A stretch of 64,000 bases of DNA from Bacillota bacterium. Lineage in GTDB: Bacteria > Bacillota > Clostridia > Peptostreptococcales > Anaerovoracaceae. Where the stretch lies: positions 1 to 64,000 of the forward strand of contig JAUNFA010000001.1 in the NCBI GenBank assembly GCA_030525285.1, given 5' to 3'. The notes under the pieces were generated by a model. It had not been told where the DNA came from, searched no databases, and saw only the letters and a program-made list of their open reading frames with translations. The position numbers were made by a program, and so were the translations under genes. Positions 44,976-55,189 of the stretch are shown one piece after another (position 1 is the stretch's first letter; each line of letters starts with the position of its first letter).

Positions 44976-47900
44976 TTAAATATCCGCATCAAGATTCTTT
45001 TTCTGAATAACCAGATTCTTATATCTCTGTGCAGCAAGTCTTTCGGCTTCTGTAAACAGTTTTTCCGCTCTTTCAGGATTCTTGAGCATTAATGAATTAT
45101 ATCTTACTTCACCCATAATGAAGTCGTTATAACTTTCAGTAGGAGGAGCACTGTCAACAGAAAGAGGATTTTTCTTTTCTGCAATCGCTCCCGGATTATA
45201 TCTGAGAAGATTCCAGTAGCCTGATCTTACTGCATTTTTCATTTCCTGCATTGCCTTATTCATACCGGCTTTTACACCGTGATTGATACATGGTGCATAT
45301 GCAATAATCAATGACGGTCCGTCGTAGGCTTCTGCCTCTCTTAAGGCTTTAAGTGTCTGCGCCGGATTGGCACCCATTGCGATTTGTGCAACATAGATAT
45401 ATCCATATGAAATAGCAATCTGTGCCAGATTTTTCTTCGTAACCGATTTACCCGAAGCTGCAAACTGTGCAACCGCCCCTATAGGCGTTGACTTGGAAGA
45501 CTGTCCCCCGGTATTTGAATATACCTCTGTGTCGAACACAAGAACATTTACGTTCTCACCTGATGCCAGCACATGGTCAAGACCTCCGTATCCAATATCA
45601 TATGCCCATCCATCACCGCCAAAAATCCACATTGATGGTTTAGGAAGCATGTCCTTGTTATCTACAACATATCCGGCATCTGCATCATCACTTTCCTCGC
45701 ATAATGCAAGCAGTGCCTTGCCTGTCTTTTCAGCAGCCTCAGCATCGTTCATTCCTGCAATCCACGCATTTGCAGCTTCTGTAAATTCTTCTTTTGAAGC
45801 AAGGTTTTCTACCACATGAAGCATTTCTGTTCTTCTCGTTTTCATTGCAACGGCCATACCGTATCCAAATTCAGCATTGTCTTCAAACAGTGAGTTTGAC
45901 CATGCAGGGCCCTTACCTTCTCTATTCACAGTATATGGTGACGATGGTGCGCTAAGTCCCCATATTGAAGAACATCCTGTAGCATTGGCGATAAACATTC
46001 TATCACCAAAAAGCTGGGTTACCAATTTGGCATAAGGTGTTTCACCACATCCCGGACATGCTCCTGAAAACTCCAGAAGCGGCTGTTTAAACTGTGATTT
46101 CTTTACAGTATCATCACCAGCAAATTCGTTCTTATTTCCAATCTTATTAAAGAGATAATCGAAGTTCTTCTGAGCTTCCATTTCATTTTCATCAGCATCA
46201 ACCATTGTCAGAGCTTTGGTTCTTGCCGGGCAAACCTCAACACACGATCCGCAGCCTGTACAGTCAAGAGCTGAAACGCCAATGGTGAAAATCTTTGTCT
46301 CGTCCTCCTTAAATGGCATGCCGCTGCCATCAAAGTCCGCCGCCTCTTCTGCTGTTAATATGAAAGGTCTTATTACCGCATGCGGACATACATAAGAACA
46401 CCAGTTACACTGCATACAGTTTTCATCATTCCACTCAGGAATATCAACTGCAATTCCTCTCTTCTCATACGCAGCCGTACCTGAAGGGACCATACCGTTG
46501 GCAATATCAACAAACTTTGATACCGGAATATCATCACCATACATTCCGTTTGTTGGTTTGAGAATGTTATTAATATACTCTGTCTGAAGCTTATCACGAC
46601 CTTCAACAGCCACATCAGCAACCTGACCGTCTGCGTCTGCCCATTTCTTTGGAACCTTTACCTTGTGAACACTATCAATACCTGCGTCAACAGCAGCACA
46701 ATTCATGTCAACTATATTACGTCCCTTGGCACCATAGGTCTTCTCTATGGCTTCCTTCATATACTTACGGGCATCTTCAATGGGTAGAATTTCCGCCAGC
46801 TTAAAGAATGCCGCCTGAAGCACTGTGTTTGTTCTGTTCTTCAGTCCCAGGTTTCTTGCTATGTTAATTGCATCGCAGGTATAGAAATTTATGTCATTTT
46901 GTGCAATATATCTTTTAACATGATCCGGAAGCTTTTCGTCCAGTTCTTTATCATTCCACGAACAGTTCAAGAGGAAAATTCCGCCTTTTTTCACGTCTTC
47001 AACCATATTGTATTTTTCAAGATAAATTGATTTGTGACATGCTACAAAATCTGCATGCTTTACATAGTAGGTTGACTTAATCGGCTCGTCACCGAATCTC
47101 AGATGAGAAATGGTAACACCTCCCGATTTCTTAGAATCATACTGAAAATATGCCTGCACGTATTTATCGGTATTATCACCTATGATTTTGACACTGTTCT
47201 TGTTGGCACCCACTGTACCATCTGCTCCAATGCCCCAGAATTTGCATGCCTTAGTCGTAGGCGATGCAACCATAGGATTCTCACTACCTATTACCGAAAG
47301 ATTTGTCACGTCATCATTAATTGAAAGTGTGAATTCCATCTTAGGTTTCTTCGCCCAGAGATTCTCGTATACTCCAAGTACGTCTGCCGGCTGCACATCC
47401 TTAGATCCAAGACCGTATCTTCCTCTTGCAACAACAGCATTTTCAAAATCCGTGCCTTTAAGCGCCGAAACGACATCGAGATATAGAGGTTCTCCGATTG
47501 ATCCTGGTTCCTTGGTTCTGTCAAGAACTGCTATTTTCTTTACTGTTTTTGGAATTTCCGATATGAAATGCTCTATTGAGAACGGTCTGTACATTCTTAC
47601 TGCCATAATGCCCGTCTTCTTACCCTGAGCATTGAGATAATCAACAACTTCCTCTGCACAATCACATACAGATCCCATAGCCACAATCATTTCCTCTGCA
47701 TCTGGTGCACCATAAAACTCATATGGCTTGTATGGTCTTTCTCTTTCGACCTTTTCATTAACTCTGTTCATGCAATCTATAATGACCCTTATCTGCTCTG
47801 TGTAATTGCTGTTGCATGCTTCTCTATGCTGGAAGAATGTTTCGGGCTGTTCTGCCGAGCCCATCGCATGAGGATGATTAGGATTCAGTGCATTATCTTT

Positions 47901-48506
47901 GAATTCCTTGATGGCATCCCAATTAACCATGGATTTGAGTTCTTCATAGTCCCATGTGTAGATTTTCTGCTGTTCATGAGACGTTCTGAATCCATCAAAG
48001 AAATGCAGCATAGGCACCTTGCCTTCAATGGCTGCAAGGTGAGCCACAGCAGCCATATCCATTACCTCCTGTGGGCTTCTTGATGCCAGCATTGCAAAAC
48101 CTGTCTGCCTGCATGCCATTACATCCGAATGGTCTCCAAAGATATTGAGTGCATGAGTTGAAACAGCTCTAGCTGAAACGTGTATTACTGTCGGTGTTTC
48201 TTCTGCCGCCATTTTGTACATGTTTGGAATCATAAGTAACAATCCCTGTGATGCTGTAAATGTAGTCGTCAGAGCGCCTGCACTCACAGAACCGTGTACC
48301 GCACCTGCTGCTCCGCCTTCTGATTCCATTTCTACAACCTTTACCTCTTCACCAAAAATATTCTTTCTTTTAAGGCTTGCCCATTCGTCAACGTTTTCTG
48401 CCATTACTGATGAAGGAGTTATCGGATAAATTGCGGCTACTTCCGTGAATGCGTATGCAACATGAGCCGCAGCAGTGTTGCCGTCCATTGTTTTTCTGGC
48501 TCTCAT
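44976..48506 (-). CDS. nifJ: Pyruvate:ferredoxin (flavodoxin) oxidoreductase
   Basis: 1176 residues, the standard size for single-chain PFOR. It starts RARKTMDGNTAAAHVAYAF with the pyruvate-site YPITPSS, then the CoA-domain, two 4Fe-4S motifs CMQCNWCSYVCP and CTGCGSCVEVCP, and the TPP domain with FSGACPGCGETPYAKL and FGGDGWAYDIGYGG. It makes acetyl-CoA and reduced ferredoxin from pyruvate. The ATG at 48506 has AAAGGAG eight bases away; the longer frame extends into the upstream gene. It starts five bases after the polyferredoxin. Confidence 0.97.
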   Translation of the reverse strand: MRARKTMDGNTAAAHVAYAFTEVAAIYPITPSSVMAENVDEWASLKRKNIFGEEVKVVEMESEGGAAGAVHGSVSAGALTTTFTASQGLLLMIPNMYKMAAEETPTVIHVSARAVSTHALNIFGDHSDVMACRQTGFAMLASRSPQEVMDMAAVAHLAAIEGKVPMLHFFDGFRTSHEQQKIYTWDYEELKSMVNWDAIKEFKDNALNPNHPHAMGSAEQPETFFQHREACNSNYTEQIRVIIDCMNRVNEKVERERPYKPYEFYGAPDAEEMIVAMGSVCDCAEEVVDYLNAQGKKTGIMAVRMYRPFSIEHFISEIPKTVKKIAVLDRTKEPGSIGEPLYLDVVSALKGTDFENAVVARGRYGLGSKDVQPADVLGVYENLWAKKPKMEFTLSINDDVTNLSVIGSENPMVASPTTKACKFWGIGADGTVGANKNSVKIIGDNTDKYVQAYFQYDSKKSGGVTISHLRFGDEPIKSTYYVKHADFVACHKSIYLEKYNMVEDVKKGGIFLLNCSWNDKELDEKLPDHVKRYIAQNDINFYTCDAINIARNLGLKNRTNTVLQAAFFKLAEILPIEDARKYMKEAIEKTYGAKGRNIVDMNCAAVDAGIDSVHKVKVPKKWADADGQVADVAVEGRDKLQTEYINNILKPTNGMYGDDIPVSKFVDIANGMVPSGTAAYEKRGIAVDIPEWNDENCMQCNWCSYVCPHAVIRPFILTAEEAADFDGSGMPFKEDETKIFTIGVSALDCTGCGSCVEVCPARTKALTMVDADENEMEAQKNFDYLFNKIGNKNEFAGDDTVKKSQFKQPLLEFSGACPGCGETPYAKLVTQLFGDRMFIANATGCSSIWGLSAPSSPYTVNREGKGPAWSNSLFEDNAEFGYGMAVAMKTRRTEMLHVVENLASKEEFTEAANAWIAGMNDAEAAEKTGKALLALCEESDDADAGYVVDNKDMLPKPSMWIFGGDGWAYDIGYGGLDHVLASGENVNVLVFDTEVYSNTGGQSSKSTPIGAVAQFAASGKSVTKKNLAQIAISYGYIYVAQIAMGANPAQTLKALREAEAYDGPSLIIAYAPCINHGVKAGMNKAMQEMKNAVRSGYWNLLRYNPGAIAEKKNPLSVDSAPPTESYNDFIMGEVRYNSLMLKNPERAEKLFTEAERLAAQRYKNLVIQKKNLDADI

Positions 48507-48510
48507 AATG

Positions 48511-49815
48511 CTATCTCCTTTCATCCTTATCCAACTCCATTGCCGTATGCTGAATATAGTTATGTTCGGGAACCATGTTCTCAGTAAGGAGTTTTCTTGA
48601 GCAAACATATGTGCAAACATTACAGTTGACACATTTTTCATGATTTATATGCGGGTGACCGTCCTCCATTCTGATGGCATCGTTAGGACAGTTTGCGGCA
48701 CAATCTCCACAACCTATGCAGCCAATGCCACAGACCTCCATTCTCCGGTTGGGATCCGCCTTTGATTCACAGGCTGCCTGCTTCACACCTATATAAGGAA
48801 CTAATGTGATTTTGTCTCTCGGACATGCTTTGACGCAATCTCCACAGCCCACGCACTTTTCTATATCCACCTGAGCAATGCCATTCTCATTTGAAATGGC
48901 GCCATATCTACACACTCCAGTACAGTCGCCCAGTCCCAAGCAACTGTATGCACACACACCCATGGCATCAAGGTCAACTGCCTTCTTTTCGACTTCTCTA
49001 CATGTTTTGTATTCCGATTTTTCAATTATGCTGTGACCTAATGCGCCACCGGAACATTTAACAAATGCAATCTCACTTTTGACCTTCGTCAGATCATGAA
49101 GTGTATCCACAATAATTTTCTTTCTACATGCAACAGTACAACTTACACATCCTTCACACTTACTGTAATCTATTCTTGCGTGTCGTCCGTTTATTTTATC
49201 TCCCATAACCATGTCTATAGCACCCTTTGGACACGCGATTATGCAATCACCGCAACCAATGCAGCCGTAACCGCATGTTGAGAAAGTCAGATCCTGGCTA
49301 TCAAGGGAAGAGCATGGAATGAAATTTGTCGCATCTGCCGGTACGATATCAATCAGCTTTTGTGGGCATGCATTAGCGCAAGCCTGACATCCATTACATT
49401 TACTCTCATCTATTATCACCTTGCCGTCAACAAGAGTCATCGCATCATAAGCGCACACATTGACACAGTCACCGCAGCCTATACAGCCCCAACAGCATTC
49501 ACCACGAAGGAACCCTGTCTTCTTTGCCTCCGCACACGATATACCGCCTGCAAAACGCGCCTTCCCGGCAGCACTGCCATTACATTTAACATAAACCTTC
49601 TTGTCCTCAACAGGAACACTTTTAGTATTCAGCAATCTTGCAATTGCATCAACATTATCCTGGTTACACGCAGGACATGATGCCACACCATTACCTTCAG
49701 TAATCGCCTTGGCGCATTCCAGACATGAATCAAATCCACATCCACCAAAGCCATTACAATCCTTGCCGGGCAAGAGACTCAGAATAGCCTGAGTCAGACC
49801 TTTAACTTTAGCCAT
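48511..49815 (-). CDS. RnfB-like polyferredoxin
   Basis: 434 residues with exceptional Cys content. The N-terminal domain LPGKDCNGFGGCGFDSC...C resembles the Fe-S domain of RnfB. It is followed by eight ferredoxin-type motifs: CWGCIGCGDCVNVC, CNGCQACANACP, CGYGCIGCGDCIIACP, CEGCVSCTVACR, CAYSCLGLGDCTGVC, CVGCGDCVKACP, CGIGCIGCGDCAANCP and CVNCNVCTYVC. A second internal copy of the KCSGGALGH...C...C unit suggests duplication of an RnfB-like module. About nine 4Fe-4S clusters are possible. No membrane helix is present, unlike true RnfB. Its place just before PFOR suggests electrons from pyruvate. Confidence 0.88.
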   Translation of the reverse strand: MAKVKGLTQAILSLLPGKDCNGFGGCGFDSCLECAKAITEGNGVASCPACNQDNVDAIARLLNTKSVPVEDKKVYVKCNGSAAGKARFAGGISCAEAKKTGFLRGECCWGCIGCGDCVNVCAYDAMTLVDGKVIIDESKCNGCQACANACPQKLIDIVPADATNFIPCSSLDSQDLTFSTCGYGCIGCGDCIIACPKGAIDMVMGDKINGRHARIDYSKCEGCVSCTVACRKKIIVDTLHDLTKVKSEIAFVKCSGGALGHSIIEKSEYKTCREVEKKAVDLDAMGVCAYSCLGLGDCTGVCRYGAISNENGIAQVDIEKCVGCGDCVKACPRDKITLVPYIGVKQAACESKADPNRRMEVCGIGCIGCGDCAANCPNDAIRMEDGHPHINHEKCVNCNVCTYVCSRKLLTENMVPEHNYIQHTAMELDKDERR

Positions 49816-49818
49816 CAC

Positions 49819-50165
49819 ATTACCTCCAACAAAATACCTTTGACACTAACTGACCGGAATTCTCTAAATCTCATTTCCACACCTTATCATTATTATCAGC
49901 ATTGAATTATTGCCAAATAATGATTTAATAATTGATAAACATACTTGTATTAAGAATTTTGTATACAAGGTTTTATCAGATTTTAAAATACTTGTAACAG
50001 ATCTTATCTTTACAATTATTTCTCAGGTTCATTTTAGCACTATGAATTTTGTGCTTCAATGTAATTTTCAGAATTGTTATGCATTTAATTTGATGCACTT
50101 TAATTCCTTATTTACATCACTTAAAAATCCGCAGCAACCGGTTCACCCTGATTGCTGCGGATTTT
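49819..50165. other. Intergenic control region of the polyferredoxin-PFOR operon
   Basis: This 347-base AT-rich region holds the promoter area of the minus-strand operon, an inverted repeat with TTGTATACAA, and the terminator of the antiporter gene. No supported ORF is seen. The -35 and -10 boxes cannot be assigned with confidence. Confidence 0.55.
49943..49968 (-). promoter_or_regulatory. Candidate operator with TTGTATACAA palindrome
   Basis: A perfect palindrome TTGTATACAA (49959-49968) shares a larger dyad with CTTGTAT/ATACAAG arms. The ten-base core resembles operators of the GntR/FadR regulator class. It lies about 130-170 bases upstream of the polyferredoxin gene. No GntR regulator gene is in the window. 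Confidence 0.35.
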
Positions 50166-50166
50166 T
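50123..50166 (-). terminator. Terminator of the CPA2 antiporter gene
   Basis: AAAAATCCGCAGCAA and its complement make a perfect 15-base stem around 14 bases. T runs flank it on both strands. It directly abuts the stop codon of the antiporter gene. Confidence 0.9.
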
Positions 50167-52511
50167 TAAGCAGTTTTACTGCTACCTGCGTTCTTTTTTT
50201 CTTTTTTGTGTTTTTCCATTATACCGGCCTTAATCATCTTATCAGCTGACGATTTGGTTCCTAAGACCCACATAAGGTCATTCTCCTGAATGATTGTCGC
50301 CACATTCGGTCTTATGATTGGTAAATTAACTCGTTCAATTCCGATTATTGAACCACCGTAGTTTTCGCGCACATTGCTGTACTTAATCGGTTTCTTGCAG
50401 AAATCCATTGTCGAATCAACTTTAATCGGAATGCAAAAGAGCTGTTTATCCACATGAATGCCTCTGAAAGTCTGACCATAAATATAATCCTTAAGTGTAA
50501 TGTCAGGACGTTCGGTATATTCTATGGTCTTTTCACGTTCAAGAAGAATGATGATTGCATCAATTTCTTCCTTAGTTCCCATTATGTGAATATAGTCGTT
50601 CTTCATTATTTCACAATCAACATCCGGCATATTAATTATTGTGCCGTCTTCACGTACAATTTTTATAATCGTGCCATGGAATCCTCTTCTGCTGCTAAAG
50701 TCCATTACACGTTCTACTGCGTCAAGTCCCACAATCTGGAATTCAGAAACAAACAGCGATTCGTCTATCATTCTCAGGTTACCGTTAACACCTCTCTCTC
50801 TCTTCTCACTGGCAAGAGTTTTCTGGAAGAAATTCGACATGAATCTCAATTCGATTTCTATTGCCATGCCTTTGATAAGATCCGATCTGATTATCAATAT
50901 TACCGGTATCACCGCTACTATTACCAGTATCGGGAATGGAACATGGAACATGCTTCTTACAACAAGAGCCATGAAGCATGCTGCTATAAAAATTCTGAAT
51001 GCCCTTAATGCAATCAGCGGCAGTCTGTTAAATCTACTCTTTAGCCACAGTTTGGTAAACAATGCGTCTTTGGCACTGTCATGCATCATCCTTGTGAATG
51101 GAATCATGGCAAGGAGCATAATAACAGCTCCCGTAATATCCGCCCAGCCGCCTATGTTTCTGACTAGCATAGGATACAGATATGCTGTTCCCGCTTCATA
51201 AATTAGGAGCATACATGCTGAACATATGAATATTCTTCCGAAAACGCCTTTGATGTAGTTAGGCCAATCCTTATCCTTATCATCCTCCCTCTGTTTATCC
51301 GAGGTCATTTTGGACAAATTGATTCTTATGCGCCTTGGAAGCACTTTCATTATCCACTGATACACTTTATCCGAACTCTTCATTATGGATGGTGTTACAA
51401 AGGATGTTATTACTGATATACATACCACAATCGGATATAAGTGCTCGCTTATTACTCCCAGACTCGTTCCAAGTGTTGCAACGATAAATGAGAACTCACC
51501 AATCTGCACCATGCTCATTCCACCCTTAACAGCCGTCTTGAGTGTCTGACCTGAAAGAAGGATTCCTATGCAGGCAAAAGTTGACTGACCCAAAATAGTA
51601 ACAACTGAAAGTATCAGAATAGGTACAATGTATTTCACAAGCAGCGACGGTACAATAAGCATACCTACGGATATGAAGAATACTGCTCCGAACATATCCT
51701 TGATAGGAGTGATAATCCGCTCTATTCTGTCTCCGTATACGGTTCCCGCAAGTATTGATCCTGTCATGAATGCTCCCAGTGCAGCTGAAAATCCGATAGC
51801 ATGTGCAATTAGCACCATTCCCAGACACAGTCCTATGGAAAATACCAGCAGCATTTCATCAGACATAATCTTGGTGGTCTTGTTAAGAAACGAGGGAATC
51901 AGGAATACTCCGGCCATCATCCATATAGCGAGAAGAATCATCATGAATCCAAGTTCCTGAATAAGTTCGAATCCTGATACATCCTTTCCCACTGATAAAG
52001 CAGTAAGAACAATCATCATAAAAATACCCGCAATATCTTCTATAACAAGAGTCCCTAGAACAACTTGCGCATATTTCTCATTTTTGGCGTTAAATTCCTC
52101 GTATGCTTTGAGTATTATCATCGTGGAGGACATACTCAGCATGCATCCCAGAAACAAACAGTCCATCTGCTTCCATCCGAAAAGCCATCCAGCTCCGGTT
52201 CCGATAAATACCATAGCCCCCATTACAGTTACAGCAATGATAAATGCACTCCCTCCAATGTTGGCAAGCTTCTTGAAACTAAATTCAAGCCCTAGACCGA
52301 ACATGAGAAAAATAACACCTATCTCAGCCCATACTACGATGTCTTCGCTGCCGATTACAGTTGGAAAAAACTTGAAGTTAGGACTTATCAGAAATCCGGC
52401 CAAAATATAGCCCAGTACCACCGGCTGCTTTAATTTCCTGAATATAAGCGTTACTGCAGCTGCCGACATCATAATAAGCGTTAAATCAATAATTAAAGAA
52501 TCTACAGACAA
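50166..52511 (-). CDS. CPA2 family cation:proton antiporter with TrkA-C domains
   Basis: 781 residues. The first 380 or so hold about 12 membrane helices of a sodium/hydrogen exchanger, with FLMFGLGLEFSFKKL, CMLSMSSTMIILKAYEEF and GAFMTGSILAGTVYGDRIE, as in KefB/YbaL. Four further helices lie near 425-540. The C-terminal region has two TrkA-C-like folds (about 590-660 and 690-770) with GTIIKIVREDGTIINMPDVDC. There is no TrkA-N (NAD) domain between them. The start is TTG with GGAG seven bases upstream. Potassium or sodium efflux is likely. Confidence 0.88.
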   Translation of the reverse strand: MSVDSLIIDLTLIMMSAAAVTLIFRKLKQPVVLGYILAGFLISPNFKFFPTVIGSEDIVVWAEIGVIFLMFGLGLEFSFKKLANIGGSAFIIAVTVMGAMVFIGTGAGWLFGWKQMDCLFLGCMLSMSSTMIILKAYEEFNAKNEKYAQVVLGTLVIEDIAGIFMMIVLTALSVGKDVSGFELIQELGFMMILLAIWMMAGVFLIPSFLNKTTKIMSDEMLLVFSIGLCLGMVLIAHAIGFSAALGAFMTGSILAGTVYGDRIERIITPIKDMFGAVFFISVGMLIVPSLLVKYIVPILILSVVTILGQSTFACIGILLSGQTLKTAVKGGMSMVQIGEFSFIVATLGTSLGVISEHLYPIVVCISVITSFVTPSIMKSSDKVYQWIMKVLPRRIRINLSKMTSDKQREDDKDKDWPNYIKGVFGRIFICSACMLLIYEAGTAYLYPMLVRNIGGWADITGAVIMLLAMIPFTRMMHDSAKDALFTKLWLKSRFNRLPLIALRAFRIFIAACFMALVVRSMFHVPFPILVIVAVIPVILIIRSDLIKGMAIEIELRFMSNFFQKTLASEKRERGVNGNLRMIDESLFVSEFQIVGLDAVERVMDFSSRRGFHGTIIKIVREDGTIINMPDVDCEIMKNDYIHIMGTKEEIDAIIILLEREKTIEYTERPDITLKDYIYGQTFRGIHVDKQLFCIPIKVDSTMDFCKKPIKYSNVRENYGGSIIGIERVNLPIIRPNVATIIQENDLMWVLGTKSSADKMIKAGIMEKHKKEKKNAGSSKTA

Positions 52512-52558
52512 TATTTTTCTCCTTTCTCAATATGATTAATGCTTATATTGTACCATAA

Positions 52559-53728
52559 TTATCTAGTTGGTTGGACTATAAAATTCGTTAGTTTGCTTAT
52601 ATTGTTACCAAAATTACCCTCAAGAAGAACCTTGTATATTCCTGCCTCTTCTGAATAAATATTGTTTTCTCCTATTGTCATTGACGAAGGGAGAATTGAC
52701 TCATCTTCGTCGGCCTTGTTGTTAAAATAATCGCTTCCCTTAATCAGCCTTACTCTGTTTTTAACTTTGATCATTTTGCGAAGCATATCCTCTCCGCCAA
52801 GGGTCATAAGATACTGCAAATAATGTGTTTCTCTCACAAAACTTCCTGTTTCACGGCTTACGAGACACGTTTTTTCTGCCATTTCGAGACAGGTCAAAGC
52901 CGCTTCAGATATTGATGTACCCGTATCTATTACAATCACATCGTAACGTCCGCTGTTCATAACCGATTCAACAAAGGTGCAAATTTCTGCCGACGTCAGA
53001 TCCACAAGGGGATTTCTGCCCTTAGTCGGTCGGAAGGCTTCAATTCCGAAATCATCACGTACAATAAAGCTTTCAAAAAAAGGTCTGTATTCTTCTCCAT
53101 CTTCTTCCCGCCTGATTCTTGGGTTTTTCTTATCCTTAAAGAGATTATATATGTAATAGCTCATGGTTCTCCCACCGGGTGAACACTTAATAAACTCTCC
53201 AGTGGATTCCAGTTCCTCAAGAGACATATAAAACACCCTCCTGTTATGAAAGCGTTCCAGCTCCTGTGCAACTGCCATGGCAACCGTACTGCATCCGCAT
53301 CCTCCTGCCCAGGAGCAGAATGCAAATACATGCACATCATGACCTGAAATATTGGCTGGTTTTCTCCCCGTCTGCCTGCTGTATATTTCAAATATATCAG
53401 CAATCATCTGCTGAGCAGGGCTGTATTTGTATATGCAGTATTGTCCCGTCTGCGTATTCCTGCAAGTCATAGAAGGTTTGTCAACGAGAAATATTGTGCC
53501 CTTTCTCAAACGCTCTTCACAGAATGGTCCGTCCCACAGAACAATATCAAATCCATAATAAAAGCGACTGTGGTCGGCAGGAACAGCGTCTTTCTCCTCA
53601 ACAGCCGCGAATTCTTCTTTTGTGAAAATGTTTACCACAAGTGTTCGGCACACGTTAATAATAGCACGACCACATGCCTTACCGTACTCCTTGTCGTCTG
53701 TAACTATGGCAATATTCAAATTCTCCAT
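52559..53728 (-). CDS. CpaE/TadZ-like atypical P-loop protein
   Basis: About 389 residues. The N-terminal part (1-125) resembles a degenerate receiver-like domain. The middle has a deviant Walker A, CSWAGGCGCSTVAMAVAQEL near residue 140: the signature Lys and the GK Lys are replaced. The DVIVIDTGTSISEAALTCLE block fits the MinD/ParA fold. TadZ/CpaE proteins position the Tad pilus machinery. Here the gene is 23 kb from the pilus operon. The ATG at 53728 is supported by GGAG and the conserved start. ATPase activity is doubtful. Confidence 0.72.
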   Translation of the reverse strand: MENLNIAIVTDDKEYGKACGRAIINVCRTLVVNIFTKEEFAAVEEKDAVPADHSRFYYGFDIVLWDGPFCEERLRKGTIFLVDKPSMTCRNTQTGQYCIYKYSPAQQMIADIFEIYSRQTGRKPANISGHDVHVFAFCSWAGGCGCSTVAMAVAQELERFHNRRVFYMSLEELESTGEFIKCSPGGRTMSYYIYNLFKDKKNPRIRREEDGEEYRPFFESFIVRDDFGIEAFRPTKGRNPLVDLTSAEICTFVESVMNSGRYDVIVIDTGTSISEAALTCLEMAEKTCLVSRETGSFVRETHYLQYLMTLGGEDMLRKMIKVKNRVRLIKGSDYFNNKADEDESILPSSMTIGENNIYSEEAGIYKVLLEGNFGNNISKLTNFIVQPTR

Positions 53729-53790
53729 ATCCTGCACTCCTTTACAAAGCGTCATCTTTTGTAAAAGAATACCATTTATGGTAATTATTG

Positions 53791-55119
53791 TCAATCCTCT
53801 TGTGTTGGTTTGTCCTTGTACCAATGTCTTCTTGTGAAAATATAACAGATCGGTACTATATAAAGCAGGAATCCGTATAGAATCGCACGTGCGTCCACAC
53901 CAAGCATTGTAAGTGGCACTGAAGCCGAAATGCACCATGGAAAAAGTGCGCATACCATAATTGTCGAATTTTCAATATCCATAGCTAATTCATAATTATC
54001 ACTGCCGGTCTTCTCGTAGGGCTTTTTCATCAGGTCGTTACAGAGCATTGCTGCAATGGTCTGACTACAGAATATGGCGCATGTCATCAGAGACAAAATG
54101 AGTGTCGCAATAAATTTACCCGTTTTGTTCATCATTTTTTCGATGATTTCCTGTATGTCATTAAGCAGATTCGTTCCCTCAAAAATTCCTGAATAGGAGC
54201 ATGCAATCGTTACGATTACGCAGGATTCAAACATCTCAATAAGTCCGCCTCCCGACAGAATTTCCTTGAGCACTGTACTTTCCGGTGAAAACCCGCCCAG
54301 CGCACACGACACACTTTCCATTATGCTCATGTGCTGACACAATACGGCAATTACCCCACTGCTTAGAATCCCGCCTATGAATGCCCACCTTATATCGAAT
54401 CTCAAAATAGGAAGAATTACAATAAATGCCACCGGTATAAGTGTCATTGGTGTCAGCTCAAATTCTGTTGAAAGTGCGCTCATAATCGTATCATCAACCT
54501 GATTCATAGGATTTCGTACAGACAATACTGCATAGATAATAAGAGTAATTCCCACAGGTAGCGTCCCTGTAGCAAACATCCTTTTCACGTTGGTCATAAG
54601 ATCCGTTCCTGTAATGTTGGCTACAAGAATCGCACTTGATGATGCAGGCGAACATCTGTCTCCAAAATATATTCCGGACATTATCGCTCCGCCTGTAAGC
54701 AAGGGATCAACCCCCGCACTGCTTGCAAGTGCCATCAGCATTACACCCAGCGTACCTGATACCGCAAATGATGTCCCCAAAATGTACGAAAGAACACAGC
54801 ACATTACAAAAGCAAGGATTATAAAAAGCGGCGGTCTTACAAGGAGCACTCCGTAATAAACAAAAAACGAGATGGTTCCAGACGCGCGCCAGATACCTGT
54901 CAAAAGTCCTATCATGAGCCATATCTCAACTACAATTATGGAATCTTTGACACTTCCCCATGCCATTAACAGCATATCCTTTACTATGAATCCTTTAATA
55001 TGTCCTGCTGCTATAAATGTAACGAAACCTACCACAAGGCCAAAGATAATGCTCTGACCTGTAGCTATACAAGCCACCATAGCTGCTATAAAAACTGCAA
55101 AAGCTACAATTAGTACCAT
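53791..55119 (-). CDS. NhaC family transporter
   Basis: 442 residues with about eleven hydrophobic helices. Family features are EIWLMIGLLTGIWRASGTI, GVLLVRPPLFIILAF, GTSFAVSGTLGVMLMALA, IYFGDRCSPASSSAILVAN and SQTIAAMLCNDLM. The family includes sodium/proton antiporters and malate/lactate exchangers. One NhaC-like branch (MetT) is thought to carry methionine in Firmicutes. Since mtnA lies directly upstream, a methionine or methylthio-compound transporter is worth considering, but no SAM riboswitch was seen. Confidence 0.85.
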   Translation of the reverse strand: MVLIVAFAVFIAAMVACIATGQSIIFGLVVGFVTFIAAGHIKGFIVKDMLLMAWGSVKDSIIVVEIWLMIGLLTGIWRASGTISFFVYYGVLLVRPPLFIILAFVMCCVLSYILGTSFAVSGTLGVMLMALASSAGVDPLLTGGAIMSGIYFGDRCSPASSSAILVANITGTDLMTNVKRMFATGTLPVGITLIIYAVLSVRNPMNQVDDTIMSALSTEFELTPMTLIPVAFIVILPILRFDIRWAFIGGILSSGVIAVLCQHMSIMESVSCALGGFSPESTVLKEILSGGGLIEMFESCVIVTIACSYSGIFEGTNLLNDIQEIIEKMMNKTGKFIATLILSLMTCAIFCSQTIAAMLCNDLMKKPYEKTGSDNYELAMDIENSTIMVCALFPWCISASVPLTMLGVDARAILYGFLLYIVPICYIFTRRHWYKDKPTQED

Positions 55120-55189
55120 TTATTTTACCTACAAAAGACTATCATGTCCCAAATCGCATTTCATTAAACAAAAATAGCAACCTTATATG

